DNA from: Ensifer adhaerens | GTDB lineage: Bacteria; Pseudomonadota; Alphaproteobacteria; Rhizobiales; Rhizobiaceae | Assembly: GCF_000697965.2 (NCBI RefSeq) | Contig: NZ_CP015880.1 | Location: 3,681,001-3,745,000, forward strand | Direction: 5' to 3' | Length of the DNA stretch: 64,000 nucleotides | Program-made: the position numbers and the translations under genes | Notes under the pieces: generated by a model | Told to the model about the DNA's origin: nothing | Seen by the model: the letters and a program-made list of their open reading frames with translations, nothing else | The model's database searches: none | Shown here: positions 17,100 through 26,429 of the stretch, piece after piece | Position numbering within the stretch: position 1 is the stretch's first letter | Layout of the letters: each line of letters opens with the position of its first letter

Positions 17100-18443
17100 A
17101 TGGCAGCGGTGGAAGCCAGCGAAGCGGGCTACGAGATCGAAAAACTTCTCGCCCTTCACCCCAAGGGCTTCGACCTGTCGCTGGACAGGATCACCCGGCT
17201 TCTCGCCGCCCTCGGCAATCCCCAGGATCGTCTTCCGCCGGTGATCCATGTCGCCGGTACCAACGGCAAGGGCTCGGCGACCGCGTTTTCGCGGGCGATC
17301 CTCGAAGCAGCCGGCCTCAGCGTTCACGTCCACACGTCGCCGCATCTCGTCAACTGGCACGAGCGCTATCGCCTGGGCGTCAAGGGTGGCAAGGGCAGGC
17401 TCGTCAGCGATCCCGTTCTCGCCGATGCCGTGCGTCGCGTCGCCGAAGCCAATGGCGGCGAGAAGATCACCGTCTTCGAGATCCTGACCGCCGTCACCTT
17501 CCTGCTCTTTGCCGAGCACCCGGCCGACGTGGCGATCATCGAGGTTGGTCTCGGCGGCCGCTTCGACGCGACCAACGTTATTGCCCGGCCGGCCGTCTCG
17601 GTCGTCATGCCGATCTCGCTCGACCATCAGGCCTATCTCGGTGATCGGGTGGAGCTGATAGCCGCCGAAAAGGCCGGCATCATGAAGCGTGGCTGCCCCG
17701 TGGTAATCGGCCAGCAGGAGGAAGAGGCCGCCCGTGACGTGCTCGTCTCGACGGCGGAACGCCTCGGTTGCCCGATGTTTGTCTATGGCCAGGATTTCAT
17801 GGCGCATGAGGAGTTCGGTCGCCTCGTCTATCAGGACGAAGGCGGGCTCGCCGATCTGCCGCTGCCGAAGCTGCCGGGGCGCCACCAGTATGCCAATGCC
17901 GCAGCCGCCATCCGCGCGGTGCGGGCCGCCGGTTTCGATGTTTCCGAAGCGGCGATCGAGAGGGGCCTCGCGGGCGTCGAATGGCCCGGACGCCTGCAGC
18001 GCCTGACCAGCGGTAAGCTCACGCATTACGGGCCCAATGGCGCGGAGATCTGGGTCGACGGCGGCCACAATCCCGGCGCCGGTCAGGTGATCGCCGAGGC
18101 AATGGCGACCTTCGAGGAGCGCGAATCGCGCCCCCTGTTCCTGATCATCGGCATGATCAACACCAAGGAGCCGATCGGCTACTTCCGCGCCTTCCTCGAT
18201 CTCGCCGAGCAGGTCTTCACCGTTCCGATCCGCGGTTCCGATGCTGGGCTTGATCCTGTGGCGCTGGCCAGTGATGCCGCATCGGTCGGCTTCGAGGCTT
18301 CGGCGGTCTCGTCCGTTGCCGAGGCGCTGACGGTCATCGCCAATCTGGTCGACGAAGATCCGGCGCCGCCGCGCATCCTGATCGGTGGCTCGCTCTATCT
18401 GGTGGGCGATGTGCTTGCCGACAACGGCACGCCGCCGAAGTGA
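17100..18443 (+). CDS. folC: Folylpolyglutamate synthase / dihydrofolate synthase
   Basis: A 447-residue Mur-ligase-fold enzyme that adds glutamate to dihydropteroate and folates. The P-loop is HVAGTNGKGSATAF, and SPHLVNWHERYRL, VGLGGRFDATNV and WVDGGHNPGAGQ are FolC signatures. It lies 157 bases after accD on the same strand and may have its own promoter. It converges on trxA with a shared palindromic terminator between. Confidence 0.95.
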   Translation: MAAVEASEAGYEIEKLLALHPKGFDLSLDRITRLLAALGNPQDRLPPVIHVAGTNGKGSATAFSRAILEAAGLSVHVHTSPHLVNWHERYRLGVKGGKGRLVSDPVLADAVRRVAEANGGEKITVFEILTAVTFLLFAEHPADVAIIEVGLGGRFDATNVIARPAVSVVMPISLDHQAYLGDRVELIAAEKAGIMKRGCPVVIGQQEEEAARDVLVSTAERLGCPMFVYGQDFMAHEEFGRLVYQDEGGLADLPLPKLPGRHQYANAAAAIRAVRAAGFDVSEAAIERGLAGVEWPGRLQRLTSGKLTHYGPNGAEIWVDGGHNPGAGQVIAEAMATFEERESRPLFLIIGMINTKEPIGYFRAFLDLAEQVFTVPIRGSDAGLDPVALASDAASVGFEASAVSSVAEALTVIANLVDEDPAPPRILIGGSLYLVGDVLADNGTPPK

Positions 18444-18484
18444 TCGGCAGCTGGGACCGCCATCCCGCTTCCAGATTTAAGACA

Positions 18485-18512
18485 AGAAAAAAGCCCGGCA
18501 TGCCGGGCTTTC
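18485..18512 (-). terminator. Palindromic terminator between folC and trxA
   Basis: AAGCCCGGCATGCCGGGCTT (18491-18510) is a perfect 20-base palindrome. On the minus strand it is followed by a run of six T (from the A-run at 18487-18492), making a good intrinsic terminator for trxA. On the plus strand only short T-runs follow, so it may also stop folC transcripts, less efficiently. Confidence 0.85.
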
Positions 18513-18536
18513 AACGTTTTCAGCAGTGAACTCGCT

Positions 18537-18860
18537 TTAAGCGACCGCCGTGGAGATCCACGAGGACAGGGCCGTCTTCGGGGCGGCGCCAACCTTGATG
18601 TCAGCCACTTCGCCGGCCTTGAACATGGCGAGCGTCGGGATCGAGCGAACGCCGTACTGGGCGGCCAGTTCCGGGTTTTCGTCGATGTTGAGCTTGGCAA
18701 CCTTGACCTTGCCGGCGAGTTCGTTCGAGATTTCCTCGAGGCTCGGGGCGATCATCTTGCACGGGCCGCACCATTCAGCCCAGAAATCGACAACCACCGG
18801 CTCGGCGGAGTTCAGCACTTCCTGCTGAAAATTGGACGTATCGACCTTTACAGTAGCCAT
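18537..18860 (-). CDS. trxA: Thioredoxin
   Basis: A 107-residue cytoplasmic thioredoxin, reductant for ribonucleotide reductase and many disulfide enzymes. The active site is [13 protein letters not shown] with Cys31 and Cys34; the cis-proline segment is [12 protein letters not shown]. Length and fold order are standard. It lies 86 bases downstream of addA on the same strand and ends at a strong terminator, so it is either the last gene of that operon or has its own promoter in the gap. Confidence 0.97.
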   Translation of the reverse strand: MATVKVDTSNFQQEVLNSAEPVVVDFWAEWCGPCKMIAPSLEEISNELAGKVKVAKLNIDENPELAAQYGVRSIPTLAMFKAGEVADIKVGAAPKTALSSWISTAVA

Positions 18861-18946
18861 AGGCTGCTCCTTGCGTTCGGAATGGCAGTATCCAGATGTT
18901 GTGTCTCATGTGAGAAGGCACCGCTGGATTTTCAATATCGGGTATC

Positions 18947-21900
18947 TCACTTTGTTGCGAGGTCTTCAAGGCTCCTGTCGAGTGCCTGGTCGGGAACGAC
19001 GTGGATTGCCGGCCCCTCGGTGAAGATCAGCACACACCGAAACGCATGCGCCGGATAAAGCGGCTGCAGGAGCGCGCGGTAGATGGCAAGCTGCGCCGTG
19101 TAGGCGAAGGGAATGTCGTTAGGCGATGCCGGCACCTGCCTGTTGGTCTTGAAGTCCGCAATCGTCACGACGCCATCGCGGACGGCCAGCCGGTCGATCC
19201 GGCCTGAAACCGCGTGCTCACGCTTGCCGAGCGTCAGCGTACCCATGACCGAAACCTCGGCCCGGCTGCTCACCGAGAAAACTGCGCCGAGGTCCGGATG
19301 GTCGAGCACGGTTTCGATGCTGGCGATCAGTGCGGCGCGTTGTTCTGAAGGCCAACTGGGCACGGATCGCTCGAGATAGCGTTCGGCCGCGGCCCGGCGA
19401 TCGTCTCCCGCCATCGAGGGCAGAACCTGCAGCAGGCGGTGCAGGATGGCGCCGCGCAGCATCGAGAGGTTTGCCGGGGCCTTTTCTGAGAAAAGAGCCG
19501 AGCCGACGAGCGCATCGCCATCGTCCTCGTCAACCGCGATGCCGACGCCGGAAGGACTGAGCGGCCGCGGCAGCCGTTTTTGCGGCGGCAGTGGCGTCGA
19601 AAGCGCCTTTGGCAGGGCGGTGGCGGGACGGCCCGAATCGGCCGAGCGCGCATCGCCGGAGGGCAGATCGCGTTCGAGCTGCTTCTCGCGCCAGGCATGG
19701 CCGGACCATTCCTCGCCGCCGGCGTGAAAACTGGTCGGGTGGCCGCGGCCGCTCTCGTCTCCGGCAAGGCTCGCCTGAACCATAGCGTGCCATGTATCGG
19801 TAACGGCCCGCTGGCCGCGATAACCGCAGACGATCAGGCGGTCGGCGGCGCGGGTCATGCCGACATAGAGCAGGCGACGATATTCTTCCTCAGCCAGCGT
19901 CTTCAGCCGCTCGCCGTCGGCGGTGATGAGCGAGTTCGATTCCGCGCCCGGCGCGCGCCACACCGGAAGCGGCAGGACGGTGCCGTCTCTCTGGGCAAGC
20001 TCCAGGAAGCGAAGAGAGGGCACATGCTGGTTGCTGAACGCCGCCCCGCCGCCATCGGCGAGGAAGACGACTGGCGCTTCCAGGCCCTTGGCCGCGTGCA
20101 CGGTCATGATCCGGACTTCGTCGCGTTCCTTGTCCTGCTCGCGCTTGACCGTCGGCGCTTCCATTTCCAGCGTCGAGACGAAGGCCTGCAGGCCGGGCAG
20201 GCCGCTTCTTTCCTGGTCGAGCGCGAAGGTCAGGAACTCGTCGAGAATGTCGCTGACCTCGGTGCCGAGGCGCGCGAGAAAGGCGGCGCGGCCGCCATGC
20301 ACGCCGAGGACGCGGGCATAGAAGTCATGCGGCGCCAGCTGGCTTGCGAGCGCCATGTAGGATTTCAGCGTTCGCGCCGTCTGGTGAAACAGGATACCGT
20401 CATCGGCTTCATGCTGCAGCCTCTCCCAGAGGCTTTCGCCTTCGCCGCGCCGCGCCGCGAGTTCGAACAGCGCGTCTTCGCCGAGGTTGAACAGCGGGCT
20501 TTTCATCAGCGCGGCCAGCGACAGGTCGTCCTGCGGCAACAGCACGAACCGCCCGAGGGCGAGCAGGTCCTGGACGGCAATATGCTTGGTGAGCACCAAC
20601 CGGTCGGCGCCGGCGACCGGAATGTTGTTGCGGCGCTTGAGTGCTCTCGTCAGAGCATTGACGAAGGCGTCGCGCTTGCGGACCAGTACGATCACGTCGC
20701 CCGGGCGCATCGGCCGGCGAACGCCCTTCTCGACGATCGTCTCCTTGCCGATCCAGCTTTCCAGCGTGGCTGCGATCCGGCGGGCGAGGATGTTGACCGG
20801 CGCACTCTCCGGCGTTGCGTCGAAGGCGGCGGTCCATTCCTCGTCTGTATCCACCGGTTCGGCGGCAATCACGTCCCAGATGTCGACGGCGCCGGGATGG
20901 CCGATGCGGTTCGAAGCATGCACCACGGGCTCGTTGCGGGCGCTGAGGCCTCGCGCATGCGCCGGATTGGCAAAGACGGCGTCAACGGCCGAAAGCACGT
21001 CGACGGTCGAGCGGAAGGAGAGCTGCAGGCGGATGGGCTCGAAAGCCTTGCCGCCGTCGCGCACCCGCCGTTCGGTCTCCTGGCTCTCGCGCGAAAACCG
21101 CTCCGGACGGGCGCCCTGGAAGGAGTAGATCGACTGTTTCTCGTCACCGACAGCAAACATCGTGCGGGCAGTACCGCGTGCGCTCTCGCCCGAGAAAAAG
21201 TCGGAAGCCAGCGCCTGGATGATCGTCCACTGCGCCGGGCTGGTGTCCTGCGCCTCGTCGACGAGGATATGGTCGATGCCCTGGTCGAGCTTGTAGTGTA
21301 CCCAGGCGCTGACGTCGCCGCGGGCAAAGAGCGCCGCCGTGCGGTTGATCAGGTCCTCGAAATCGAGCTGGCTGCGGCGTCGCTTCAGTTCCTCGTAGTC
21401 GGCATTCAGCCGCTCGGCGAGGGTCAGCGCCGCCAGCGTCGCCTCGAACATCCTGAGGATGCTGATGTGATCGATGCAGGCGACGACATGGCGATAGGCC
21501 TCGTCCACGAGGTCAATGAGATCGGGGGCAGCCTGCTGCATCGCCTTGTTGAGGAAGGCGGATTGCGCCCGCGGCTTGCCCGTGCCGGTGAAGAACAGAT
21601 GCCTGAGCCCGTCATAGCGCGCGCTGAGATCCGTCATCTTCGAAACGGTCCTCAGCCCCTCCGCAAAGTCGAGCACCTTCGTGCCGCCGACGCTGGTGGC
21701 GAGCGAGAAGTACCTTTCGAGCGCCGCGCCGTTCAAGCCCGCCAAGGGCCAGATCGTCGCCATGGCGCCATCGACGCTTTCCCCCGGCGAAAGCTTCAGC
21801 GCCCGGCGCAGCTCGGCCTCGGTGCCGCCGAGCCCGTCGGCATGTTCGAGGAAGACCTGGATCGCGGTTCGGTTTTCGACGATTGCGGCCAGCAGCTTTT

Positions 21901-22513
21901 CCAGGCCGGTATCGTCGGCGATGTCGAGCACGGTGGCAAAGGCGTGGGCAAGAGCCGGATCGTCCTTGGCCGCGGTCGCGGTCAGCAGCAGCCGGCGCGC
22001 ATCGGCAAGCAGAACCGCAGCCGCGCGATCGTCGAGAACCGAGAAATGGCCGGCGACATTGGCCTCCAGCGGAAACTGGTGCAGCAGCGCCTCGCAAAAG
22101 GCATGGATCGTCTGGATCTTCAGGCCGCCCGGGGTCTCCAGCGCGCGGGCGAACAGGCGCCGCGCCTCCTGCAGCTTCAAGCGCCCGGGCCGCTCGCCCT
22201 CAATCGCCTCGATCCGCTTTTCGAGCGTCGCGTCGTCGAGCGTTACCCATTCGGCCAGCCGTTCGAACACGCGATTCGACATTTCGGAGGCCGCCGCCTT
22301 GGTATAGGTGAGGCAGAGGATCGCCGAGGGGCGGCAGCCGGCAAGCAGCAGCCGTATCACCCGCTGGGTCAGCACGTGGGTCTTGCCGGAGCCGGCATTG
22401 GCCGACACCCAGGCGGAGCGGTCCGGGTCCGAAGCCAGCGACTGCCGGCGCGAAGTCCAGTCGAGCCAGCTTTGAGGCGTCGCCTGTTCGGGGCCGAGGT
22501 CGTCATCCCTCAT
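18947..22513 (-). CDS. addA: Double-strand break repair helicase AddA
   Basis: A 1188-residue UvrD-family helicase-nuclease, the motor half of the AddAB end-resection machine that loads RecA. The second ATG (22513) is chosen because AGGAGG ends 6 bases before it; ATG 22519 would touch the ribosome site. Walker A is SANAGSGKTHVL; helicase motifs include HILVDEAQDTSPAQW, QLSFRSTVDVL and VRIMTVHAAKGLEAPVVFL. The C-terminal RecB-like nuclease motif is SGRIDRLAVRDGVVTIADFKT. The gene overlaps the end of addB by 11 bases. Confidence 0.96.
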   Translation of the reverse strand: MRDDDLGPEQATPQSWLDWTSRRQSLASDPDRSAWVSANAGSGKTHVLTQRVIRLLLAGCRPSAILCLTYTKAAASEMSNRVFERLAEWVTLDDATLEKRIEAIEGERPGRLKLQEARRLFARALETPGGLKIQTIHAFCEALLHQFPLEANVAGHFSVLDDRAAAVLLADARRLLLTATAAKDDPALAHAFATVLDIADDTGLEKLLAAIVENRTAIQVFLEHADGLGGTEAELRRALKLSPGESVDGAMATIWPLAGLNGAALERYFSLATSVGGTKVLDFAEGLRTVSKMTDLSARYDGLRHLFFTGTGKPRAQSAFLNKAMQQAAPDLIDLVDEAYRHVVACIDHISILRMFEATLAALTLAERLNADYEELKRRRSQLDFEDLINRTAALFARGDVSAWVHYKLDQGIDHILVDEAQDTSPAQWTIIQALASDFFSGESARGTARTMFAVGDEKQSIYSFQGARPERFSRESQETERRVRDGGKAFEPIRLQLSFRSTVDVLSAVDAVFANPAHARGLSARNEPVVHASNRIGHPGAVDIWDVIAAEPVDTDEEWTAAFDATPESAPVNILARRIAATLESWIGKETIVEKGVRRPMRPGDVIVLVRKRDAFVNALTRALKRRNNIPVAGADRLVLTKHIAVQDLLALGRFVLLPQDDLSLAALMKSPLFNLGEDALFELAARRGEGESLWERLQHEADDGILFHQTARTLKSYMALASQLAPHDFYARVLGVHGGRAAFLARLGTEVSDILDEFLTFALDQERSGLPGLQAFVSTLEMEAPTVKREQDKERDEVRIMTVHAAKGLEAPVVFLADGGGAAFSNQHVPSLRFLELAQRDGTVLPLPVWRAPGAESNSLITADGERLKTLAEEEYRRLLYVGMTRAADRLIVCGYRGQRAVTDTWHAMVQASLAGDESGRGHPTSFHAGGEEWSGHAWREKQLERDLPSGDARSADSGRPATALPKALSTPLPPQKRLPRPLSPSGVGIAVDEDDGDALVGSALFSEKAPANLSMLRGAILHRLLQVLPSMAGDDRRAAAERYLERSVPSWPSEQRAALIASIETVLDHPDLGAVFSVSSRAEVSVMGTLTLGKREHAVSGRIDRLAVRDGVVTIADFKTNRQVPASPNDIPFAYTAQLAIYRALLQPLYPAHAFRCVLIFTEGPAIHVVPDQALDRSLEDLATK

Positions 22514-25500
22514 CGCCATCCTCCTCTTCGCTGTCGGCCGTCGACCATTCGGCTACGCGTGCCAGATGGTCGTATTCGCCGCCATAATCGCGCTCTTTCT
22601 GAACAATCACGCGCGAGGCAAAGCCATGCTTGCCCGAAAGCAGCGCGCTTAGCAGCTTCCTGAGTTCGGCAAGCGACTCGTCCGCAAGCTGATCGGCCGA
22701 CTTCGTCTCCTTCGACTTGCTGCCTTCGTTGTTGACCGCTTCCGGTTTGAAGCGCGCGCCCGGTTTGAGCCGGACATAGAGCAGCGACTGTGGGTGGCTG
22801 GGCGGCATGTCCTTAAAGGCGCCGGCCTTGAGGGCCGCGGCTTCCAGCGCGAGCTGCGGGTCGAGCAGGACGCGCGCTTCCTTGGTCGATGGGCTGGAGC
22901 CGGTCTTGTAGTCGACGATCTCGACGCTGCCGTCGGTCAGCGTATCGAGCCGGTCGGCAATGCCGGTCAGCCGCATGTCGGCGACGCCGAGCTCCATCGA
23001 TGCCGCCACTTCGGTGCGCGACCGGCGGATGAAGCGGGCGCGGTCCCGTTCCCATTTGATGAAGGCCAAGCCGACGGCGGCAAAGCGCGGCCGCCAGATC
23101 GTGTCGATATGGGTGGGCAGTCGCGCCTCGTCGAAAGCCTCGTTCAGCAGCCGGTGCATGACCTCTTCCGCCGCCGGCAACATCAGATCGACGCCGGCGC
23201 GTACGAAACGCTCGACGATCTGGTGGTAAAGCGTGCCGCGCTCGGCCGGGCCGGGGTCACTGTTGAACGGCAGCAGCGGATCCAGCCGAAGGATGCGTCG
23301 CGCATAGATCGCGTAGGGGTCGCGCCGTAGCCGCGACACTTCGCTGAAAGAGTACTTGCGCGGCTGTAGGTCCGCCGGCGGCTTGGGGGCGGGACGCTCG
23401 GCCAGCGGCTGGCGGCCGCCGTCGTCGAGCATGCGGGCCCAGGCGAGATAGTCGGCGCCATTGGCGTGCAGCGCTCGCGTCAGCCGTTCGCCGCCGAGCG
23501 CCAGCAGCCGCTGCAGCCAGCGCGAGGCGACGGTGGGTGCTGCGCCCTGGCGCATCGAGCGGGTGAAGATCAGCCGCCTTGTGCCGCAGGCCATCTGGAA
23601 GTCGTGCGCAAGCTGGCCGATGCGTCGTTCAGGCGGCTCAAGACCGATCCCCGTCTTCATGGTGCGCGACAGGAACGGATCGTTGGCCGTCTGGCCCGGC
23701 CAATTGCCTTCGTTCAGGCCGCCGAGAACCACCAGGTCCATGCTCTGCAGGCGCGATTCCAGCGCGCCGAAGATGAACACCCGCGGATGGCGCATGGAGC
23801 GAGGCTTGACCGCGGCGCTGGCCGATAGGGCTTCGACGACATCGCACCATTGCGGCCCGTCCGCGGTCATCTGGCCGTCGGTTTCGATGATGCCGCGAAG
23901 GAGAGTTGCGAGCGTATCGGCGGCCTCTCCGGACCAAAGCCCACCGAGGTCGCCACGCTCGTCGGCTGAGGCCGCTTCCAGGGCCTCGCCGGTGCGCATC
24001 GCCCAGTCGGCAAAGGTAAATTCGTCCGAGAACACGCGGCTTCCGTCCCGGCTTCGCGTCAGCGCTGAGGCGAGCGGTGCCACCGCGAGACCGATCTTCG
24101 CCGCCACGTCGCGGGCCGCCTCAAGCGCGTCATCCCCGATGCCGATGCGCCATTCCGGTGGATGGCGATCGGTCTTGTGCCGGACGATCGCCGCGTCGAG
24201 CACGGATCCGAGGACCAGCAGATCGACCGTCGCGGTGCTGCCACGCAGTGCCATGCGTTCCAGCGCGTCGGCCCCTTCGCGCATCCTGTCGCGGGAAAGC
24301 CCGAAGCGCGCCAGCGGATGCTTGAGCAGCGCGACGAACGGCACGGGATCGCCGGGGCGCAGGCATGCTTCTAGCAGCAGCCGCAGCAGGCTGCCCTGCG
24401 GCGTCGCGATGAGAGGCGTACCGGCGGAATCGTCGGCCTCGATGCCGAAGCGGGCAAGCTCGGCGCCGACCCGCCGTGCGAGATTGCGGTCCGGCGTGAT
24501 CAGCGCTGCCTGGCTCTCGTCGCTGCCTTCGAGCGCGAGCCGCAAGGCGACCGCGATCGCGGCCGCTTCCTCGCGTTCGTTGGCGGTTTCGATGAGGGCT
24601 GCATCCTGGAAGGCTTGCTGCAGCAACGCCGGATCCAGCTCGCTGCGCATCGCGGTCCATGCATTGGTCGCCTTGGCCGGCAGAAGAGCGTGCGACAGGA
24701 TCTCGGCACGGACGTCGAGGTCGACCTCGGCGACAGCCAGGGCGGTCACGTCGGGCCGCAGTACGCCCATGCGTTTCAGCAGCCTGTAAAAGCCGTATTG
24801 CGGGTGGCTGCGGCTTGCCGGGTCCGGCCTGCCGTCAAGGGCGGCGTCGGCGACGATCATGTGCCATTCGGCCTCGCTCATCGTCTGGTCGAGGCCAGGC
24901 AGCACGATCGTACCGTTGGGCAGCTTCTGCACGGCGGCAATCAGCGTGGCCGTTGCGGGAATGGAGCCGGTCGAACCGGCAATGATGATCGGGCCCTCGA
25001 TCTTGCCGGCGGCGATGCGCTGCGTCTCGGCCTGCAGGATGGCGTTGCGGTGGCGCGCGGGCGAGGATTGTTTCAGTTCCTCCAGCCGTTCCGGCCAGTA
25101 GCTGCGGGCAATCTTCAGGAATTCGAGCGTCAGCTGCCACCAGAGGGCGTGCTCGCCGGCATCGAGCTTGTCGAGCTTGTCCCAGTCGAGCTCTTCCGTC
25201 TCCATCGCGTCGATGAGGTCGGCAAGATTGCGCGCGAGCCAGATCGCATCGGCAGGGCTTGCCGGCGCAATCAGCGGGCTCTCCGCATGGATGTCGAGCA
25301 CCACCTTCGGCAGCCGGTTGCGCCAGGCGAGGATAAGCCGGCCAAGCTCGATCAGGCGTGCGGTCCCGGGCAGGGGCGGGGCGAGATCGAGGATCGCCGG
25401 CACCTCGGCATCGAAGAAGCCGCTGTCGTCATCGGTCTCGCCGAGCGCCTTGATCGTGGGCAGGATGGTGGAGCGGCCGCCGAGCAGGTCGACGAACTCG

Positions 25501-25691
25501 GACCGGAGCACACGGGCCGAGCGCCGCGTTGGCACGAAGATCGTCACGCCGGCAAGCGGCAGGGGATCGGCCGGGTCGTAGCGGAAGTCCGGCGTCAGGC
25601 TACCGTCGCAAAGCTTTTCGGCGAGCGTCTTCAGGAAGGGGAGGCCGGGCGGGATCGTGAAGACGTTGGACCGGCGGCCACGCACGCTCAT
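22503..25691 (-). CDS. addB: Double-strand break repair protein AddB
   Basis: A 1062-residue partner of AddA with an inactivated helicase fold and a C-terminal PD-(D/E)XK nuclease (GIADRLDTLTDGSVEIVDYK). The N-terminus (NVFTIPPGLPFLKTLAEKL) has no intact Walker A, as expected for alphaproteobacterial AddB. I see no cluster of cysteines around the nuclease, so the iron-sulfur cluster known from Bacillus AddB appears absent. Its start overlaps the murU-like stop by four bases (ATGA), and its end overlaps addA. Confidence 0.95.
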   Translation of the reverse strand: MSVRGRRSNVFTIPPGLPFLKTLAEKLCDGSLTPDFRYDPADPLPLAGVTIFVPTRRSARVLRSEFVDLLGGRSTILPTIKALGETDDDSGFFDAEVPAILDLAPPLPGTARLIELGRLILAWRNRLPKVVLDIHAESPLIAPASPADAIWLARNLADLIDAMETEELDWDKLDKLDAGEHALWWQLTLEFLKIARSYWPERLEELKQSSPARHRNAILQAETQRIAAGKIEGPIIIAGSTGSIPATATLIAAVQKLPNGTIVLPGLDQTMSEAEWHMIVADAALDGRPDPASRSHPQYGFYRLLKRMGVLRPDVTALAVAEVDLDVRAEILSHALLPAKATNAWTAMRSELDPALLQQAFQDAALIETANEREEAAAIAVALRLALEGSDESQAALITPDRNLARRVGAELARFGIEADDSAGTPLIATPQGSLLRLLLEACLRPGDPVPFVALLKHPLARFGLSRDRMREGADALERMALRGSTATVDLLVLGSVLDAAIVRHKTDRHPPEWRIGIGDDALEAARDVAAKIGLAVAPLASALTRSRDGSRVFSDEFTFADWAMRTGEALEAASADERGDLGGLWSGEAADTLATLLRGIIETDGQMTADGPQWCDVVEALSASAAVKPRSMRHPRVFIFGALESRLQSMDLVVLGGLNEGNWPGQTANDPFLSRTMKTGIGLEPPERRIGQLAHDFQMACGTRRLIFTRSMRQGAAPTVASRWLQRLLALGGERLTRALHANGADYLAWARMLDDGGRQPLAERPAPKPPADLQPRKYSFSEVSRLRRDPYAIYARRILRLDPLLPFNSDPGPAERGTLYHQIVERFVRAGVDLMLPAAEEVMHRLLNEAFDEARLPTHIDTIWRPRFAAVGLAFIKWERDRARFIRRSRTEVAASMELGVADMRLTGIADRLDTLTDGSVEIVDYKTGSSPSTKEARVLLDPQLALEAAALKAGAFKDMPPSHPQSLLYVRLKPGARFKPEAVNNEGSKSKETKSADQLADESLAELRKLLSALLSGKHGFASRVIVQKERDYGGEYDHLARVAEWSTADSEEEDGDEG

Positions 25692-26419
25692 CCCTCCGGC
25701 TGGAGGCGGCGGATCGCCGCCTCCGCTTCGCCGATCGCCTCGGGCGTTCCGACCGTCATCCAGTGACCGTCGAGCAGCAGGCCGTAAAGACGGCCTTCTT
25801 CGGCGGCGCGATCGAAGTAGATGTTGAGATTGAAGGCGTCGTCGGGCGCGTCGGCAAAAAGCCGGGAGTGAAGCGCGATCGCGCCGGCATAGACCACCGG
25901 GTTCGGCAGGCCTTCGGCGTAGCGCGTGAGCTTGCCGTCGTCACCCAGCGAGAAATCCCGCTTGCCGTTGTGGCCGGTCGTATCCTCGTCGCGCACGCAA
26001 AGGAGCAGCATGTCCATGCGCTCCGCGTCGAAGGCGGCGGCCAGGCGCGTCAGGTTGCTGGGCTTGCCCTTGGGCTCGCCGACCCAGAAGAGATCGGCAT
26101 TCATCACCAGAACCGGCCCCTCCGGCAGCAGTTTCAGCCCCTTGGCGAGACCGCCGCCGGAATTCATCAGCGCCTCGCGCTCGTCCGAAATCACGATCTC
26201 CGGGGCGCTGCGTTGGCTGAGATGGCCTTCCATCAGGTCGGCGAAATGATGCACGTTGACCGCGGCCGTGCTGACGCCGGCCTCCACCAGGAGGTCCAGC
26301 ACGTAGTCGATCATCGGCTTGCCGGCGATCTCGACGAGCGGCTTTGGCATGGTGTTGGTGATCGGACGAAGACGGGTGCCGAGGCCCGCGGCGAGCACCA
26401 TCGCATTGCTGATCGACAT
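25688..26419 (-). CDS. murU: Sugar-1-phosphate nucleotidyltransferase, MurU-like
   Basis: A 243-residue nucleotidyltransferase with the activated-sugar motif MVLAAGLGTRLRPIT and the lysine in MPKPLVEIAGKPMIDYVLD. Conserved VLVMNADLFW holds the metal-binding aspartate. In Pseudomonas, MurU makes UDP-MurNAc from MurNAc-1-phosphate in a peptidoglycan salvage bypass, and works with the kinase AmgK. Here the gene sits 10 bases after an AmgK-like kinase domain, which supports the same role. A generic mannose-1-phosphate guanylyltransferase is the alternative. Confidence 0.8.
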   Translation of the reverse strand: MSISNAMVLAAGLGTRLRPITNTMPKPLVEIAGKPMIDYVLDLLVEAGVSTAAVNVHHFADLMEGHLSQRSAPEIVISDEREALMNSGGGLAKGLKLLPEGPVLVMNADLFWVGEPKGKPSNLTRLAAAFDAERMDMLLLCVRDEDTTGHNGKRDFSLGDDGKLTRYAEGLPNPVVYAGAIALHSRLFADAPDDAFNLNIYFDRAAEEGRLYGLLLDGHWMTVGTPEAIGEAEAAIRRLQPEG

Positions 26420-26429
26420 TGATTCTCTG

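Noticed and set aside
19580..22663. A 1027-codon open frame on the plus strand opposite addA
   Set aside because: It mirrors addA codon periodicity on the other strand, has no recognisable domain, and is arginine/glycine-rich as expected for a shadow in GC-rich DNA.
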